From positions 24,756 to 88,755 of the IMG/VR virus record IMGVR_UViG_3300026488_000001: a DNA stretch of 64,000 nucleotides, one strand, 5' to 3'. Below are positions 17,049-25,024 of this stretch, in pieces (the first letter of the stretch is position 1; each line of letters opens with the position of its first letter). A program made the translations under genes and the position numbers. The notes under the pieces are model-generated. The model worked only from the letters and a program-made list of their open reading frames with translations, ran no database searches and was not told where the DNA came from. The DNA is from a virus.

Positions 17049-17638
17049 AACTTATAAAAGAACTTAATCAACTTTTAGAAGACCTATCAAGTTTAGGTGT
17101 TATTCCTAATAATCCATTAGCTTTAGTAACTTATCAAGATTTTGACTTTGACCTAGATGAATTAGAACAGAGATTCCAACAAAGACTTCAATCTTTAGGT
17201 TATGACGACATACAAGTTCAAATATTGAACTTTGATCCTGATACAGGTGATTTACTAATCAAGTTTATTAATCCTGAAAACCAAGAAGATGTAGAAGTGT
17301 TATTTACAGTAACAGAAGATGGAATACTCGCTGTAGTAGTAAGTGAAGACGACGAACATATTGAAGTAAACCTTTCTAACTTGAATGTTCCATTAGTAGA
17401 ATATGTTTTACAGGTTGGTATTGATTGGGACGAACCTTTAACTTGGTTAACAAAGTCAGTATTAACAGCACTCCTTGAAGCAGGTAGATTGGTAGAATCT
17501 TATTCTCCTGTCAGAGGTAAAAGAAAAGAGAAACTTCCTCTTATAAGGAAAGGGACTTCTGAACAAGCTAAAGTTAATCTAAAAAGGATTAAGGTTAAGA
17601 AATGTGTTAGAAAAGGTAAGTTAAGGAAAAGGAAGTAA
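17045..17638 (+). CDS. Tagged head-module protein 1, 197 aa
   Basis: Starts with MKLIKELNQLLEDL, the N-terminal motif shared by nine genes of this module. Beyond this motif it is acidic, with a predicted alpha/beta domain, and then ends in a strongly basic tail (RKGKLRKRK). A basic tail would suit DNA binding inside a capsid. The ATG overlaps the portal stop by four bases. No known family recognised. I infer a virion or capsid-internal role from the tag and location. Confidence 0.75.
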   Translation: MKLIKELNQLLEDLSSLGVIPNNPLALVTYQDFDFDLDELEQRFQQRLQSLGYDDIQVQILNFDPDTGDLLIKFINPENQEDVEVLFTVTEDGILAVVVSEDDEHIEVNLSNLNVPLVEYVLQVGIDWDEPLTWLTKSVLTALLEAGRLVESYSPVRGKRKEKLPLIRKGTSEQAKVNLKRIKVKKCVRKGKLRKRK

Positions 17639-17664
17639 CTTGATTACAACAAGAGGTTACAGAT

Positions 17665-18435
17665 GTGAAATTTGTAACTGTCAAAGAAAGTGATTCAATA
17701 GAACTTATTCCTCTTGCCGATTTGCACTTAGGTTCAGAACTTACCAACCTAAGAAGAATTCATCAAATAATTGAACACATAAGAGAAAACCCAAAAGCAA
17801 GAGTAGTTATATTAGGAGACCTACTTGAATCAGCTATTATAGGAAGTAAAGGAAATCCTTATAAAGCTAAATCAATAGATGAAGAAGTAAGATTAGCAGT
17901 TTCGGTTCTTAAACCTATTAAGGATAAGATAATAGGAATAATAAGTGGAAATCATAGTAACCGTATCTCCAAAACGATAGGGCTTGATATTTTAGCTTTA
18001 CTATCAAGAAAGTTAGGAATAGATCGGTATTATTCTCCAGATTTCTTAGTTTTAAGAATTTCTCTACCTAAAACAGCTTGGTATGTAGTATTACATCACG
18101 GAGTAGGTGGAGGAAGGTTAAAAGGAGGAAAGATAAATAACTTGCACAGATTTGGTAACATTTTTCCTAATGCAGACATAATTCTAATAGGACATACTCA
18201 CGATTTCATAATGACTGTTGATAAGAAATACATAATAGACAAGAAACACAATTCAATAAAAACTCACAAAACTTTTTACATTAATGTTCCTTCTTTAGCT
18301 ATGGAATACGGTGGGTATGCTTCTTCTTATGCATATCCTCCAAGTGTAACAGGAACGATCAAGATTTATCTTCCTAATATTCCAAATTCTAAGAAAAAGA
18401 CCTTTGAACTAAAGGTTGAACACATATTTGTCTAA
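17665..18435 (+). CDS. Calcineurin-like metallophosphoesterase, 256 aa
   Basis: All metal motifs are present in order: DLHLG (residues 18-22), GDLLE, GNHSN, LHHGVG and GHTHD. This is the dinuclear-metal phosphoesterase fold shared by nucleases and phosphatases (MRE11/SbcD, YfcE). The substrate is unknown. Its position between portal and scaffold genes is unusual for such an enzyme. It is smaller than and distinct from the SbcD-like protein at the right edge. Translation starts at GTG 17665 after AAGAGGTTA; an ATG one base earlier in another frame is immediately followed by TGA. Confidence 0.85.
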   Translation: MKFVTVKESDSIELIPLADLHLGSELTNLRRIHQIIEHIRENPKARVVILGDLLESAIIGSKGNPYKAKSIDEEVRLAVSVLKPIKDKIIGIISGNHSNRISKTIGLDILALLSRKLGIDRYYSPDFLVLRISLPKTAWYVVLHHGVGGGRLKGGKINNLHRFGNIFPNADIILIGHTHDFIMTVDKKYIIDKKHNSIKTHKTFYINVPSLAMEYGGYASSYAYPPSVTGTIKIYLPNIPNSKKKTFELKVEHIFV

Positions 18436-18455
18436 AGTATTAAAGGAGGATTCCA

Positions 18456-18713
18456 ATGGTACTTAAACCAAAACAAGGAAAAGTTATTATAAACTACAAA
18501 GGTAAGCAAATAGAACTTCCCACTAAAGCAACCAAAGAAATCCTTTCTATCCCTGCTGTAAAAACCTTTCTTTCTAAAGGTATTGTCGAGCTTGTAGAAG
18601 AAAAAGAAGATAAGCAAGAACAACCTAAAGTAACCAAAGAAGAGTTTAAATCAGAAGAAAAACCTAAGCAAGAGAATAAATCAAAAAGAGGTAGATCATC
18701 AAAGAAGAAATAA
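18456..18713 (+). CDS. Small charged protein, 85 aa
   Basis: The N-terminal 45 residues look like a small beta domain (INYKGKQIELPTKATKEI). The rest is a low-complexity, highly charged tail ending in KRGRSSKKK. A strong AAAGGAGG precedes the ATG. No family recognised. It superficially resembles the 58-residue protein at 29972 (short beta domain, Lys-rich end), so it may be a small head or neck decoration protein. Confidence 0.65.
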   Translation: MVLKPKQGKVIINYKGKQIELPTKATKEILSIPAVKTFLSKGIVELVEEKEDKQEQPKVTKEEFKSEEKPKQENKSKRGRSSKKK

Positions 18714-18725
18714 GAGGATTAAACT

Positions 18726-19319
18726 ATGACTCTACAAGAACTCTTTGACTTGATTCTTATTAGAACAGGTGAATTTCTTATAGGTGCTGATAATGTAGAA
18801 CTCGATTTACCTAAATTTGAAGCTCTTGTTGATAAATCTCTTAAAACCTATTCCAAGTATAAACCTAAAAGAGAGAAACTCTTCATTAATCTTGAGAACT
18901 ACAAGTATACTTTTACAGATGAAATACCTAACTACATATCAGATGTAACACCTTGTTATTCTACTGTATTCAATCCACTATTACAGATAGCTAGTCAATC
19001 TGGTAATATTCCATTTATAGAGTGGGAGTATAGGAAACCTACTCTTTATGCTAACTTTAATGGAAAAGCTGAAGTTGAAGCTTGGTTTGATTGGGAAATC
19101 AAAACTGATGATTCGGGTAATAAGTATATAGAACTTGAAGATGAACTTTTCATTGATTTAATAACGGCAGAGTTTTTGTTAGGGTTAGCAAGAAGTAGGA
19201 GAGCTTTTTCAATTCAAGAGCTTCCTATTACAAGTGATTCAGAAATACTTGCATCTGAAGGACAAAAACTTTATGAAGATACCATTGAAACTTTAAGACA
19301 AACTTCTATTTTAATATAA
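18726..19319 (+). CDS. Hypothetical virion-module protein, 197 aa
   Basis: Not recognised with confidence. An N-terminal helical region (MTLQELFDLILIRTGEFL) leads into a beta-rich centre and an acidic helical C-terminus. Phage neck and connector proteins sometimes begin like this, but there is no decisive motif. Position is inside the head module, 12 bases after the previous gene. Confidence 0.6.
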   Translation: MTLQELFDLILIRTGEFLIGADNVELDLPKFEALVDKSLKTYSKYKPKREKLFINLENYKYTFTDEIPNYISDVTPCYSTVFNPLLQIASQSGNIPFIEWEYRKPTLYANFNGKAEVEAWFDWEIKTDDSGNKYIELEDELFIDLITAEFLLGLARSRRAFSIQELPITSDSEILASEGQKLYEDTIETLRQTSILI

Positions 19320-19344
19320 TTAAATAATAAAAAGGAGGAAGATT

Positions 19345-19707
19345 ATGAATCTTATAAACGAATTAAATCAAATTTTGGAAACTATAATTAATGTTAAAAA
19401 TACTGATGGTATTAATTTAAAGAAAGGTGATAAATTTTATTACAGGAAAGATGATGTAGTTCTTACCGTACAAGAGATAAAAGATATTTCTGGGACAAAA
19501 TATGCAGTAGTTAAATCTGAAAATGGAGAAGTTTTGAAACTCCCAGTAGCTATGTTTAATTCAAGTTATGATTTTCTTGTTCCTTATGAACAATGGAAAA
19601 AAGAGTGGGAAAGAAAGGTTAGAGCTTTTGTAAATTCTATGAAAGGTAAAATGAATGATAATCAACTTAAGGAGTTAGAAAGGCAATTATTAAGTAGAAT
19701 AAAATAA
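19345..19707 (+). CDS. Tagged head-module protein 2, 120 aa
   Basis: Begins MNLINELNQILETI, the shared tag. The middle (KKGDKFYYRKDDVVLTVQEI) looks like a small SH3-like beta barrel, and the C-terminus is a basic helix (WERKVRAFVNSMKGK). AAAGGAGGAAG precedes the ATG. The 92 bases after it contain no credible gene. Function unknown; inferred capsid-internal candidate. Confidence 0.72.
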   Translation: MNLINELNQILETIINVKNTDGINLKKGDKFYYRKDDVVLTVQEIKDISGTKYAVVKSENGEVLKLPVAMFNSSYDFLVPYEQWKKEWERKVRAFVNSMKGKMNDNQLKELERQLLSRIK

Positions 19708-19799
19708 GTATGGGTGAAATTATAAATTTATTGGGTCTCTTATTTTAATTAATTCGAAGGTTTTGTATTTTTGTTGTACTTACTATAAGGAGTAAGGTA

Positions 19800-20321
19800 A
19801 TGAGATTGATAGATGAACTTGTAGAGTTGTTTCGTTTATACGAAGAGTTAGATGATAAGAAATTGGATAAAGCAGTTAAGTGGTTTATAAGGGAAATTCT
19901 TTTCTACTTGATACCTGATTGGAAAGAAAAAGACCCTAACTTAGCTATATTCCCGAAAAAAGGAAGTAAGTATTACGAAGCTTATGTTACTATCAAGTTT
20001 ACTAAAACAAGAGGTATTTGGTTAGAATTCTCAAGTAATCCATCTATTCAATATAGAATTCTTAAAATTTGGGTAACAGCAATTGATATGGGAGATAAAA
20101 TAGACTTTTCTATTTCAGTCTTTCCAGTTGAAAGAAACATACAGAAGTATATTGATGTAAATATACCAAGAAAACTATCTTTTGACATCTATGTACCAAA
20201 AGAAGAACTTGAAAAAGGAGTTTCTTCCCTTAAGTATATTGAGCCAGTTTTAAAGGAAGTAAGAGAAACAATAAAGGAGATATATGAAGGTTTGGAAAAG
20301 TTAGTTAAAAGGAAAAAGTAA
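19800..20321 (+). CDS. Tagged head-module protein 3, 173 aa
   Basis: Begins MRLIDELVELFRLYEEL, the shared tag. A predicted helical then beta-rich body follows, ending in a basic stretch (EKLVKRKK). TAAGGAGTAAGG precedes the ATG, and TAATG at 20319-20323 couples it to the next tagged gene. No family recognised. Confidence 0.72.
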   Translation: MRLIDELVELFRLYEELDDKKLDKAVKWFIREILFYLIPDWKEKDPNLAIFPKKGSKYYEAYVTIKFTKTRGIWLEFSSNPSIQYRILKIWVTAIDMGDKIDFSISVFPVERNIQKYIDVNIPRKLSFDIYVPKEELEKGVSSLKYIEPVLKEVRETIKEIYEGLEKLVKRKK

Positions 20322-20896
20322 TGGGACTTATACAAGAGGTTAATCAATTGTTGGAGAAAGTTAATAAACCAGATCCAAGACAGATAGTAGAAGTTCCGAA
20401 AAGGTTAAGAAGAAAGAATAGAGTAACATTAAAACAGATTTATTTAAATTTCCCTTACTCCGTTTATAAGTACGATCCTATTCCTCCTCAACCTGTAAAG
20501 ATTAGAAGAATAGAACTAACTGAAGATGAATTAGTAATGACTGTTCACGCTTATGTTAAATCTGTTTCAAGACCAGGAAAGTATCATAGTTGTGTTTTAC
20601 AGTTGGCAAGACCGAATACTAATATAGATTGGAATTGGGATTTACCAGTAGCAGTAAGATGTTCTTGTGAGTCTTTTAGATATTTCCTAGCTTATGCTCT
20701 TTACTCTCATGGAGCTTTATTTGGTAGACCATCTCTCTGGAATAAAGTACCTGCTAAAATACGAAATCCTATGAACATCCCTCAAGTATGTTCCCATTTG
20801 TGCTTATTAACTGAATATTTAATCAAACATAAAATAATAAAAGGTAAGGTAATTTGGAATACCCTAAAATATAGGGATGGTGGTAGGAAAAAGTAA
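20321..20896 (+). CDS. Tagged head-module protein 4 with SWIM-like zinc motif, 191 aa
   Basis: Begins MGLIQEVNQLLEKV, the shared tag. A CxC pair in VRCSCESFRYF followed about 47 residues later by VCSHLC gives the CxC...CxH pattern of SWIM zinc fingers, which bind DNA or protein. The surroundings are basic (PKRLRRKNR near residue 27, GGRKK at the end). TAATG overlaps join it to both neighbours. A DNA-binding capsid cargo is a reasonable but untested reading. Confidence 0.72.
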   Translation: MGLIQEVNQLLEKVNKPDPRQIVEVPKRLRRKNRVTLKQIYLNFPYSVYKYDPIPPQPVKIRRIELTEDELVMTVHAYVKSVSRPGKYHSCVLQLARPNTNIDWNWDLPVAVRCSCESFRYFLAYALYSHGALFGRPSLWNKVPAKIRNPMNIPQVCSHLCLLTEYLIKHKIIKGKVIWNTLKYRDGGRKK

Positions 20897-22299
20897 TGTT
20901 TAAAAACAAACTTTATCAAGATAAAGATTGGCTTTACCACCAATATTGGGAATTAGGTAAATCTACCAGACAGATAGCGAAAGAATTTGGTTATGGTATT
21001 AATACAATAAGAAGGTGGATGGACAAATTTGGAATTCCAAGAAGAAGTGTTGATGAGGGAATTCAGCAAAGATTTAAAGCACCTTACAGGAATAGAGATT
21101 GGTTGTATAATGAGTTAATTATAAAAGGCAAATCAAGAATTCAAGTAGCAAGAGAGTTAGGAGTTAATAGAGAGACTATTGATAAATGGGCAAAGAAGTT
21201 TGAAATAGGTTATCCAGAGAAACTTTACCAGAATAAAGAATGGTTAGAAGAACAATATGTGAAGTTAGGAAAATCAACTATTCAGATAGCAGAAGAATTA
21301 GGAGTTTCTGAAACTGTTATATTAAAGTGGTTAAAGAGATTTGAAATACCGATAAGAAGATGGCATAAGAAAGGAAAGTATACTAACAAAGAATGGCTTT
21401 ATAATGAGTATTATGTTAAAGGAAAATCTATAAAACAAATTGCTGAAGAATGTAATGTAAAACCCTCTTCAGTTAGATATTGGTTTGATAGGTTTGGTTT
21501 TGTATCAAGAGAAAAGTTTAAACCCGTTATTGGAAAAGAGTGGTTATACCAAGAATATGTAATTAGAAAGAAGTCAATGAAAGAAATTGCAAGAGAGTTA
21601 GGAATTCATTATAAAATTGTTTCTAATTTATTAAAACAGTACGATATTCCTATAAGGAATGTAAATGAAGCCGTTTCTTCTGTTTCCAACTTTTATCACA
21701 AACTTTCAGATTATTTTAGACAAGTTCTAGATGGGTCTTTAACTAAACCAAAATCTTTGAACTCTAATTCTTGTTATCAACATACTGATAAACACAAGAA
21801 TTATATAGAATGGCTAAGGCAACAGTTTATTGATGAAAGTTTGGAGTGTGGTAAAATTTATGAAAAGGAATATAAAAAATTAAATGCTAAAGCATATTGT
21901 TTCTCTACAAGAAGATATCCTTGCTTAACAGAACAATATTATAGATGGTATTCAGATAGTAAAAAGATAATACCAGATGATTTAAAACTTACTCCAACAG
22001 TTGTTCTTCATTGGTATATTGGTGATGGGAGTCTAATTAAACCATCAAAAGGTAAACCTTTCATCCATTTCGCTACCAACTGTTTTACTTTTGAAGAGGT
22101 TAACTTTTTGGTAGATCAACTTAATGAACTTGGACTAAAAGCATATTTAAGAACTGGAACTGAATACAGAACAAAAAGGAAATTTCCTTATATAGTTTTA
22201 TCAGTAAAATCAACTTTGGATTTCTTTGATTTTATAGGTTCTTGTCCAGAACCAATTAAACAAGACTATAATTATAAATGGGAATTAATTAACCTATAA
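20896..22299 (+). CDS. LAGLIDADG homing endonuclease with five tandem HTH repeats
   Basis: 467 residues. Residues 1-255 comprise five repeats of about 47-50 residues, each of the form (N/D)K-(E/D)WLY...GKS...QIA.ELGV...I..WL.+F.IP, i.e. helix-turn-helix units. Residues 265-467 carry two LAGLIDADG-type motifs, RQVLDGSL (near 275-281) and HWYIGDGSL (372-380), plus a KSTLDFFDFIG end. It is free-standing, not within an intron or intein, and is joined to the preceding gene by TAATG. It is a selfish element inserted in the head module; its cutting site is unknown. Confidence 0.88.
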   Translation: MFKNKLYQDKDWLYHQYWELGKSTRQIAKEFGYGINTIRRWMDKFGIPRRSVDEGIQQRFKAPYRNRDWLYNELIIKGKSRIQVARELGVNRETIDKWAKKFEIGYPEKLYQNKEWLEEQYVKLGKSTIQIAEELGVSETVILKWLKRFEIPIRRWHKKGKYTNKEWLYNEYYVKGKSIKQIAEECNVKPSSVRYWFDRFGFVSREKFKPVIGKEWLYQEYVIRKKSMKEIARELGIHYKIVSNLLKQYDIPIRNVNEAVSSVSNFYHKLSDYFRQVLDGSLTKPKSLNSNSCYQHTDKHKNYIEWLRQQFIDESLECGKIYEKEYKKLNAKAYCFSTRRYPCLTEQYYRWYSDSKKIIPDDLKLTPTVVLHWYIGDGSLIKPSKGKPFIHFATNCFTFEEVNFLVDQLNELGLKAYLRTGTEYRTKRKFPYIVLSVKSTLDFFDFIGSCPEPIKQDYNYKWELINL

Positions 22300-22334
22300 A
22301 TTAAATTTAGAAGAATACACTAAAGGGCAATCCA

Positions 22335-23270
22335 ATGATAAAGTTTAGAGACCCAAACGACAAAATATTATTCCTTTCTGAAGCAGGCTTGTTAAACCAA
22401 TATGAACCTTTTGATGATGTAGAAAAACTCTCACAGGAAGCTATCGAAGAAATCTGGCAAGGTATTATTAAACGTCGTAAACCTTTAAAGAAGAGATTAA
22501 AAGACAGGAAGCGTTCTAAGATTCAAAAACAGAATTGGAAGAAATACAAAACAAAATATCTTTTGGCTTTAAGAAAGTGGCATCGTTCTGTAAGTGGTAA
22601 AAGGTTTCATAGAGCTTTAGGTAGGTTTTTAGCTTTAAGACTAAACAGAGAATCTTATAACCTTGATGTTAATGAAAGGTTTGATTTTCTCAAGTTACTA
22701 TCCAGTCTTAAAACTCATTGGTATATAGAGGGAGTTTATTACAAACCACTCTTAGAAGAAGTAGAATATGAACTCTTTACTGAAGAAGTATTACCACTAA
22801 TAGAAGAGATTGAAAAGAAAGTTTTAATTGAGAATAAACTTGATAAAGACGATATTGAGTTTCTATTTGGTATCTTTTACGAATCTAAAGAAAGATTTGT
22901 ATTAGCGGTTCAAGAAATTGTAAACAGAATAAAACAAGGTAGGTCACTTTCCAAGAGTTGTATAAGTGATGTTATCAAGTATGTAACTGATAACAAAGAA
23001 AAACTAAGAGAAGCAATTATAGGTTGGTTAGAGGAAGAAACTTTTGGAGGTTATCATTCAGTATTGCTTTCTCAAAGTTTAAGGAAAGTAATTTATGATC
23101 CAAATGAGAAATATTTTGTTAAGAAACAAGGTGACACATTTATCTATAAGCAAGGAGATTCAGAAGTAGTTTTTAAACTAAAATACTTACTTCCTGTAAA
23201 ACACCTTTTAGCTTACTTTGAAGGTGAAATCAATAATCTTTCTGATAAAGTTTATGAAATAGTTGATTAA
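22335..23270 (+). CDS. Hypothetical head-module protein with basic core, 311 aa
   Basis: A highly basic stretch near residues 46-100 (RRKPLKKRLKDRKRSK, then KWHRSVSGKRFHRALGRF) is followed by an acidic helical C-terminal two thirds. It lies directly upstream of the prohead protease and scaffold. This could be a prohead-core or vertex component, but I do not recognise a named family. The basic region could touch DNA or the portal. A weak AAAGGGCAATCC precedes the ATG. Confidence 0.65.
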   Translation: MIKFRDPNDKILFLSEAGLLNQYEPFDDVEKLSQEAIEEIWQGIIKRRKPLKKRLKDRKRSKIQKQNWKKYKTKYLLALRKWHRSVSGKRFHRALGRFLALRLNRESYNLDVNERFDFLKLLSSLKTHWYIEGVYYKPLLEEVEYELFTEEVLPLIEEIEKKVLIENKLDKDDIEFLFGIFYESKERFVLAVQEIVNRIKQGRSLSKSCISDVIKYVTDNKEKLREAIIGWLEEETFGGYHSVLLSQSLRKVIYDPNEKYFVKKQGDTFIYKQGDSEVVFKLKYLLPVKHLLAYFEGEINNLSDKVYEIVD

Positions 23271-23280
23271 GAGGTTTAAA

Positions 23281-24666
23281 ATGAAAGAACAAGTAATTGA
23301 TCTTATAGAACCACAAATTCAATTTACAGTAGAAGAATCAAGTGAAGTAGATGGTATCCACATCTTAGGTAAGGTAAAAGGTCAATTCTTTGTTCCTGAC
23401 GGTTACTCCAGAAATAATCGTTTTTATCCTCGTAAACTTTGGGAAAAGGTAATATCCAATCCTGATATTCAAAAGAGACTTAAAGAAAGACGAATGTTTG
23501 GAACTATCGGTCACGATACTCCTATAAATGATAATACAATAGCAGAAGGTAAAATTTCCCACATAGTAACTAACCTTTATATCGATGAACAAGGTAGAGG
23601 TATAGGAGAAGCTCTTATCCTTAATACCCCTGCTGGTAGAGTTCTTAATACTTTGTTAAGGGCAGGAGCTAAACTTTATGTTTCATCTAGGGCTTTTGGA
23701 GAATATGAAGGTAAAGATCCTACTGGTAAAGTTCCAGCTTTAAATCCTGACAAGTATGAACTAATAGGTTTTGATTTTGTCTATGATCCGGGATTTCTTC
23801 AAGCCAATCCTAAACTTGTAGAATCTATCAGAAAAGATTTGAAGCAATGTATAGGAGACATATGTTCTTTTGTTGAAAATCAAGATAAATCCAATGAAGT
23901 AAAGGAGGATAATAGTATGGCTATGGAACAAGTTTTGGAACAACTTACCAAAGAAAAAGTAGAACTTGAAAAAGAACTTGATAAGGTTCTTAAAGAGAAT
24001 GAAGAACTCAAGAAACAAATAGAAGAGTTCAAAAAGAAAGAGGAAGAGTGGAAAACTGTTTCTGAATCTCTTTCTAAAGTAGAAGAGGAACTTAAATCAG
24101 CTAAAGAAGAACTTGCTAAATATGAGAAGCTCGGAAAACCTGAAGAAATTGAAGAAACTATTAAGAAAGCTAAAGAGCTTCTCGAACAATACAAGGAAAT
24201 AGGTTCTCCTGAAGAAATTAAGGAAAGTATTGAAGATGCTAAAAAAGTTCTTCAAGAATATCTTGAAATTGGAAAACCTGAAGAAATAAGAGAAACACTT
24301 GAGAATGCTAAAAATATTCTTAAGAAGGTTGCAGTTTTTAAAGAGGAAGTAGGAGAACTTGATGAAGTAAAAGAGTTTCTTGAGTCTATGAAAGATGTAT
24401 TTGCTAAGATGGTAGAAGAAAAAAGACAAGCTAAGGTTGAAGAACTCTCTAAAGAATTTGGTGTAGAAAAAGAAGTTGTAGAGAGACTTGCTTCCAAAAT
24501 GGAATTTGATGAAGTAAAAGAAGTCCTTTCTAAAATGGTAGAATCTGCTAAGTATGTAAACAAGTATAAAGTATCTTCTAAAGTTGAAGAAGATAAGAAA
24601 GACAATTCAACTTCTAAATTCCTCAAACCAAGAACTATAAGACTTGCTGAATCCTTCCTAAAGTAA
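23281..24666 (+). CDS. Prohead protease fused to scaffold domain (T4 gp21/gp22-like)
   Basis: Residues 25-185 form a gp21-like serine protease: KGQFFVPDGYSRNNRFYP, the catalytic His78 in GTIGHDTP and Ser135 or Ser136 in LYVSSRAFG. From residue 213 the protein is a long acidic coiled coil including three similar units of about 23 residues (xLGKPEEIEETIKKAKELL type), as expected for a scaffold. The start at ATG 23281 follows AAGAGGTTTAAA; an upstream in-frame TTG at 23263 lies inside the previous gene. A second strong start occurs at 23917. The protease would mature head proteins and digest the core. Confidence 0.85.
   Translation: MKEQVIDLIEPQIQFTVEESSEVDGIHILGKVKGQFFVPDGYSRNNRFYPRKLWEKVISNPDIQKRLKERRMFGTIGHDTPINDNTIAEGKISHIVTNLYIDEQGRGIGEALILNTPAGRVLNTLLRAGAKLYVSSRAFGEYEGKDPTGKVPALNPDKYELIGFDFVYDPGFLQANPKLVESIRKDLKQCIGDICSFVENQDKSNEVKEDNSMAMEQVLEQLTKEKVELEKELDKVLKENEELKKQIEEFKKKEEEWKTVSESLSKVEEELKSAKEELAKYEKLGKPEEIEETIKKAKELLEQYKEIGSPEEIKESIEDAKKVLQEYLEIGKPEEIRETLENAKNILKKVAVFKEEVGELDEVKEFLESMKDVFAKMVEEKRQAKVEELSKEFGVEKEVVERLASKMEFDEVKEVLSKMVESAKYVNKYKVSSKVEEDKKDNSTSKFLKPRTIRLAESFLK
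23917..24666 (+). CDS. Nested scaffold protein from an internal in-frame start, 249 aa
   Basis: AAAGGAGG at 23901-23908 is eight bases upstream of ATG 23917, in frame with the protease gene. The encoded protein (MAMEQVLEQLTKEK...) is exactly the coiled-coil scaffold part. This repeats the nested arrangement of lambda C/Nu3, where scaffold is made in excess from inside the protease gene. The three GKPEEI repeats are within it. Expression of both products is inferred. Confidence 0.72.
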   Translation: MAMEQVLEQLTKEKVELEKELDKVLKENEELKKQIEEFKKKEEEWKTVSESLSKVEEELKSAKEELAKYEKLGKPEEIEETIKKAKELLEQYKEIGSPEEIKESIEDAKKVLQEYLEIGKPEEIRETLENAKNILKKVAVFKEEVGELDEVKEFLESMKDVFAKMVEEKRQAKVEELSKEFGVEKEVVERLASKMEFDEVKEVLSKMVESAKYVNKYKVSSKVEEDKKDNSTSKFLKPRTIRLAESFLK

Positions 24667-24676
24667 GGAGTAAAAT

Positions 24677-24910
24677 ATGATTAAGGAACTTAATAAGTTA
24701 CTTGAGGAATTTCAAAGAAAAGATGAATATGCTATGAGAGTTACTGAAATTCCCAAGTTCTTTGAAAAGATTAAGAAACAACTTGATAAGGTAACTGATT
24801 TACCTGAAGACTTGTTTAAAATTGATATGATTCAGAAAGATATAGATAAAGTGAAACAAGAACTTGATAAGATTTGGCAGAAGTTTAAATCAGGCAAGTA
24901 TGAAAGATAA
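24677..24910 (+). CDS. Tagged head-module protein 5, 77 aa
   Basis: Begins MIKELNKLLEEF, a version of the shared tag two residues shorter at the start. The whole protein is helical, Lys/Glu-rich and probably coiled coil. TAAGGAG precedes the ATG. It sits between scaffold and major capsid protein, where small prohead-core proteins (T4 gp67/gp68) are found in other phages. Prohead-core role inferred. Confidence 0.7.
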   Translation: MIKELNKLLEEFQRKDEYAMRVTEIPKFFEKIKKQLDKVTDLPEDLFKIDMIQKDIDKVKQELDKIWQKFKSGKYER

Positions 24911-24932
24911 ATCAATACTATTTTGTTTTTCC

Positions 24933-24960
24933 TAACTAACCTGCACTATCAGGTTAGTTA
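24933..24960 (+). promoter_or_regulatory. Stem-loop in the leader of the major capsid gene
   Basis: A perfect 11-bp stem TAACTAACCTG / CAGGTTAGTTA with a six-base loop, 65 bases before the capsid ATG. No U-tract follows it, so it is not a standard terminator. A 5' hairpin that stabilises the abundant capsid mRNA is plausible. Confidence 0.55.
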
Positions 24961-25024
24961 ACCTAGAAATCTCAATAAAATCTAAATCTACAACATTATT
25001 AAGAAATTAAGGAGGTAGTTAATA

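Noticed and set aside
19708-19799. Twelve-codon open frame (MGEIINLLGLLF) in the gap
   Set aside because: No ribosome binding site; too short; gap is otherwise AT-rich without features.
23761-24626. Several overlapping minus-strand open frames across the scaffold
   Set aside because: They are Ser/Phe-rich mirrors of the Lys/Glu-rich coiled coil and have no ribosome binding sites.
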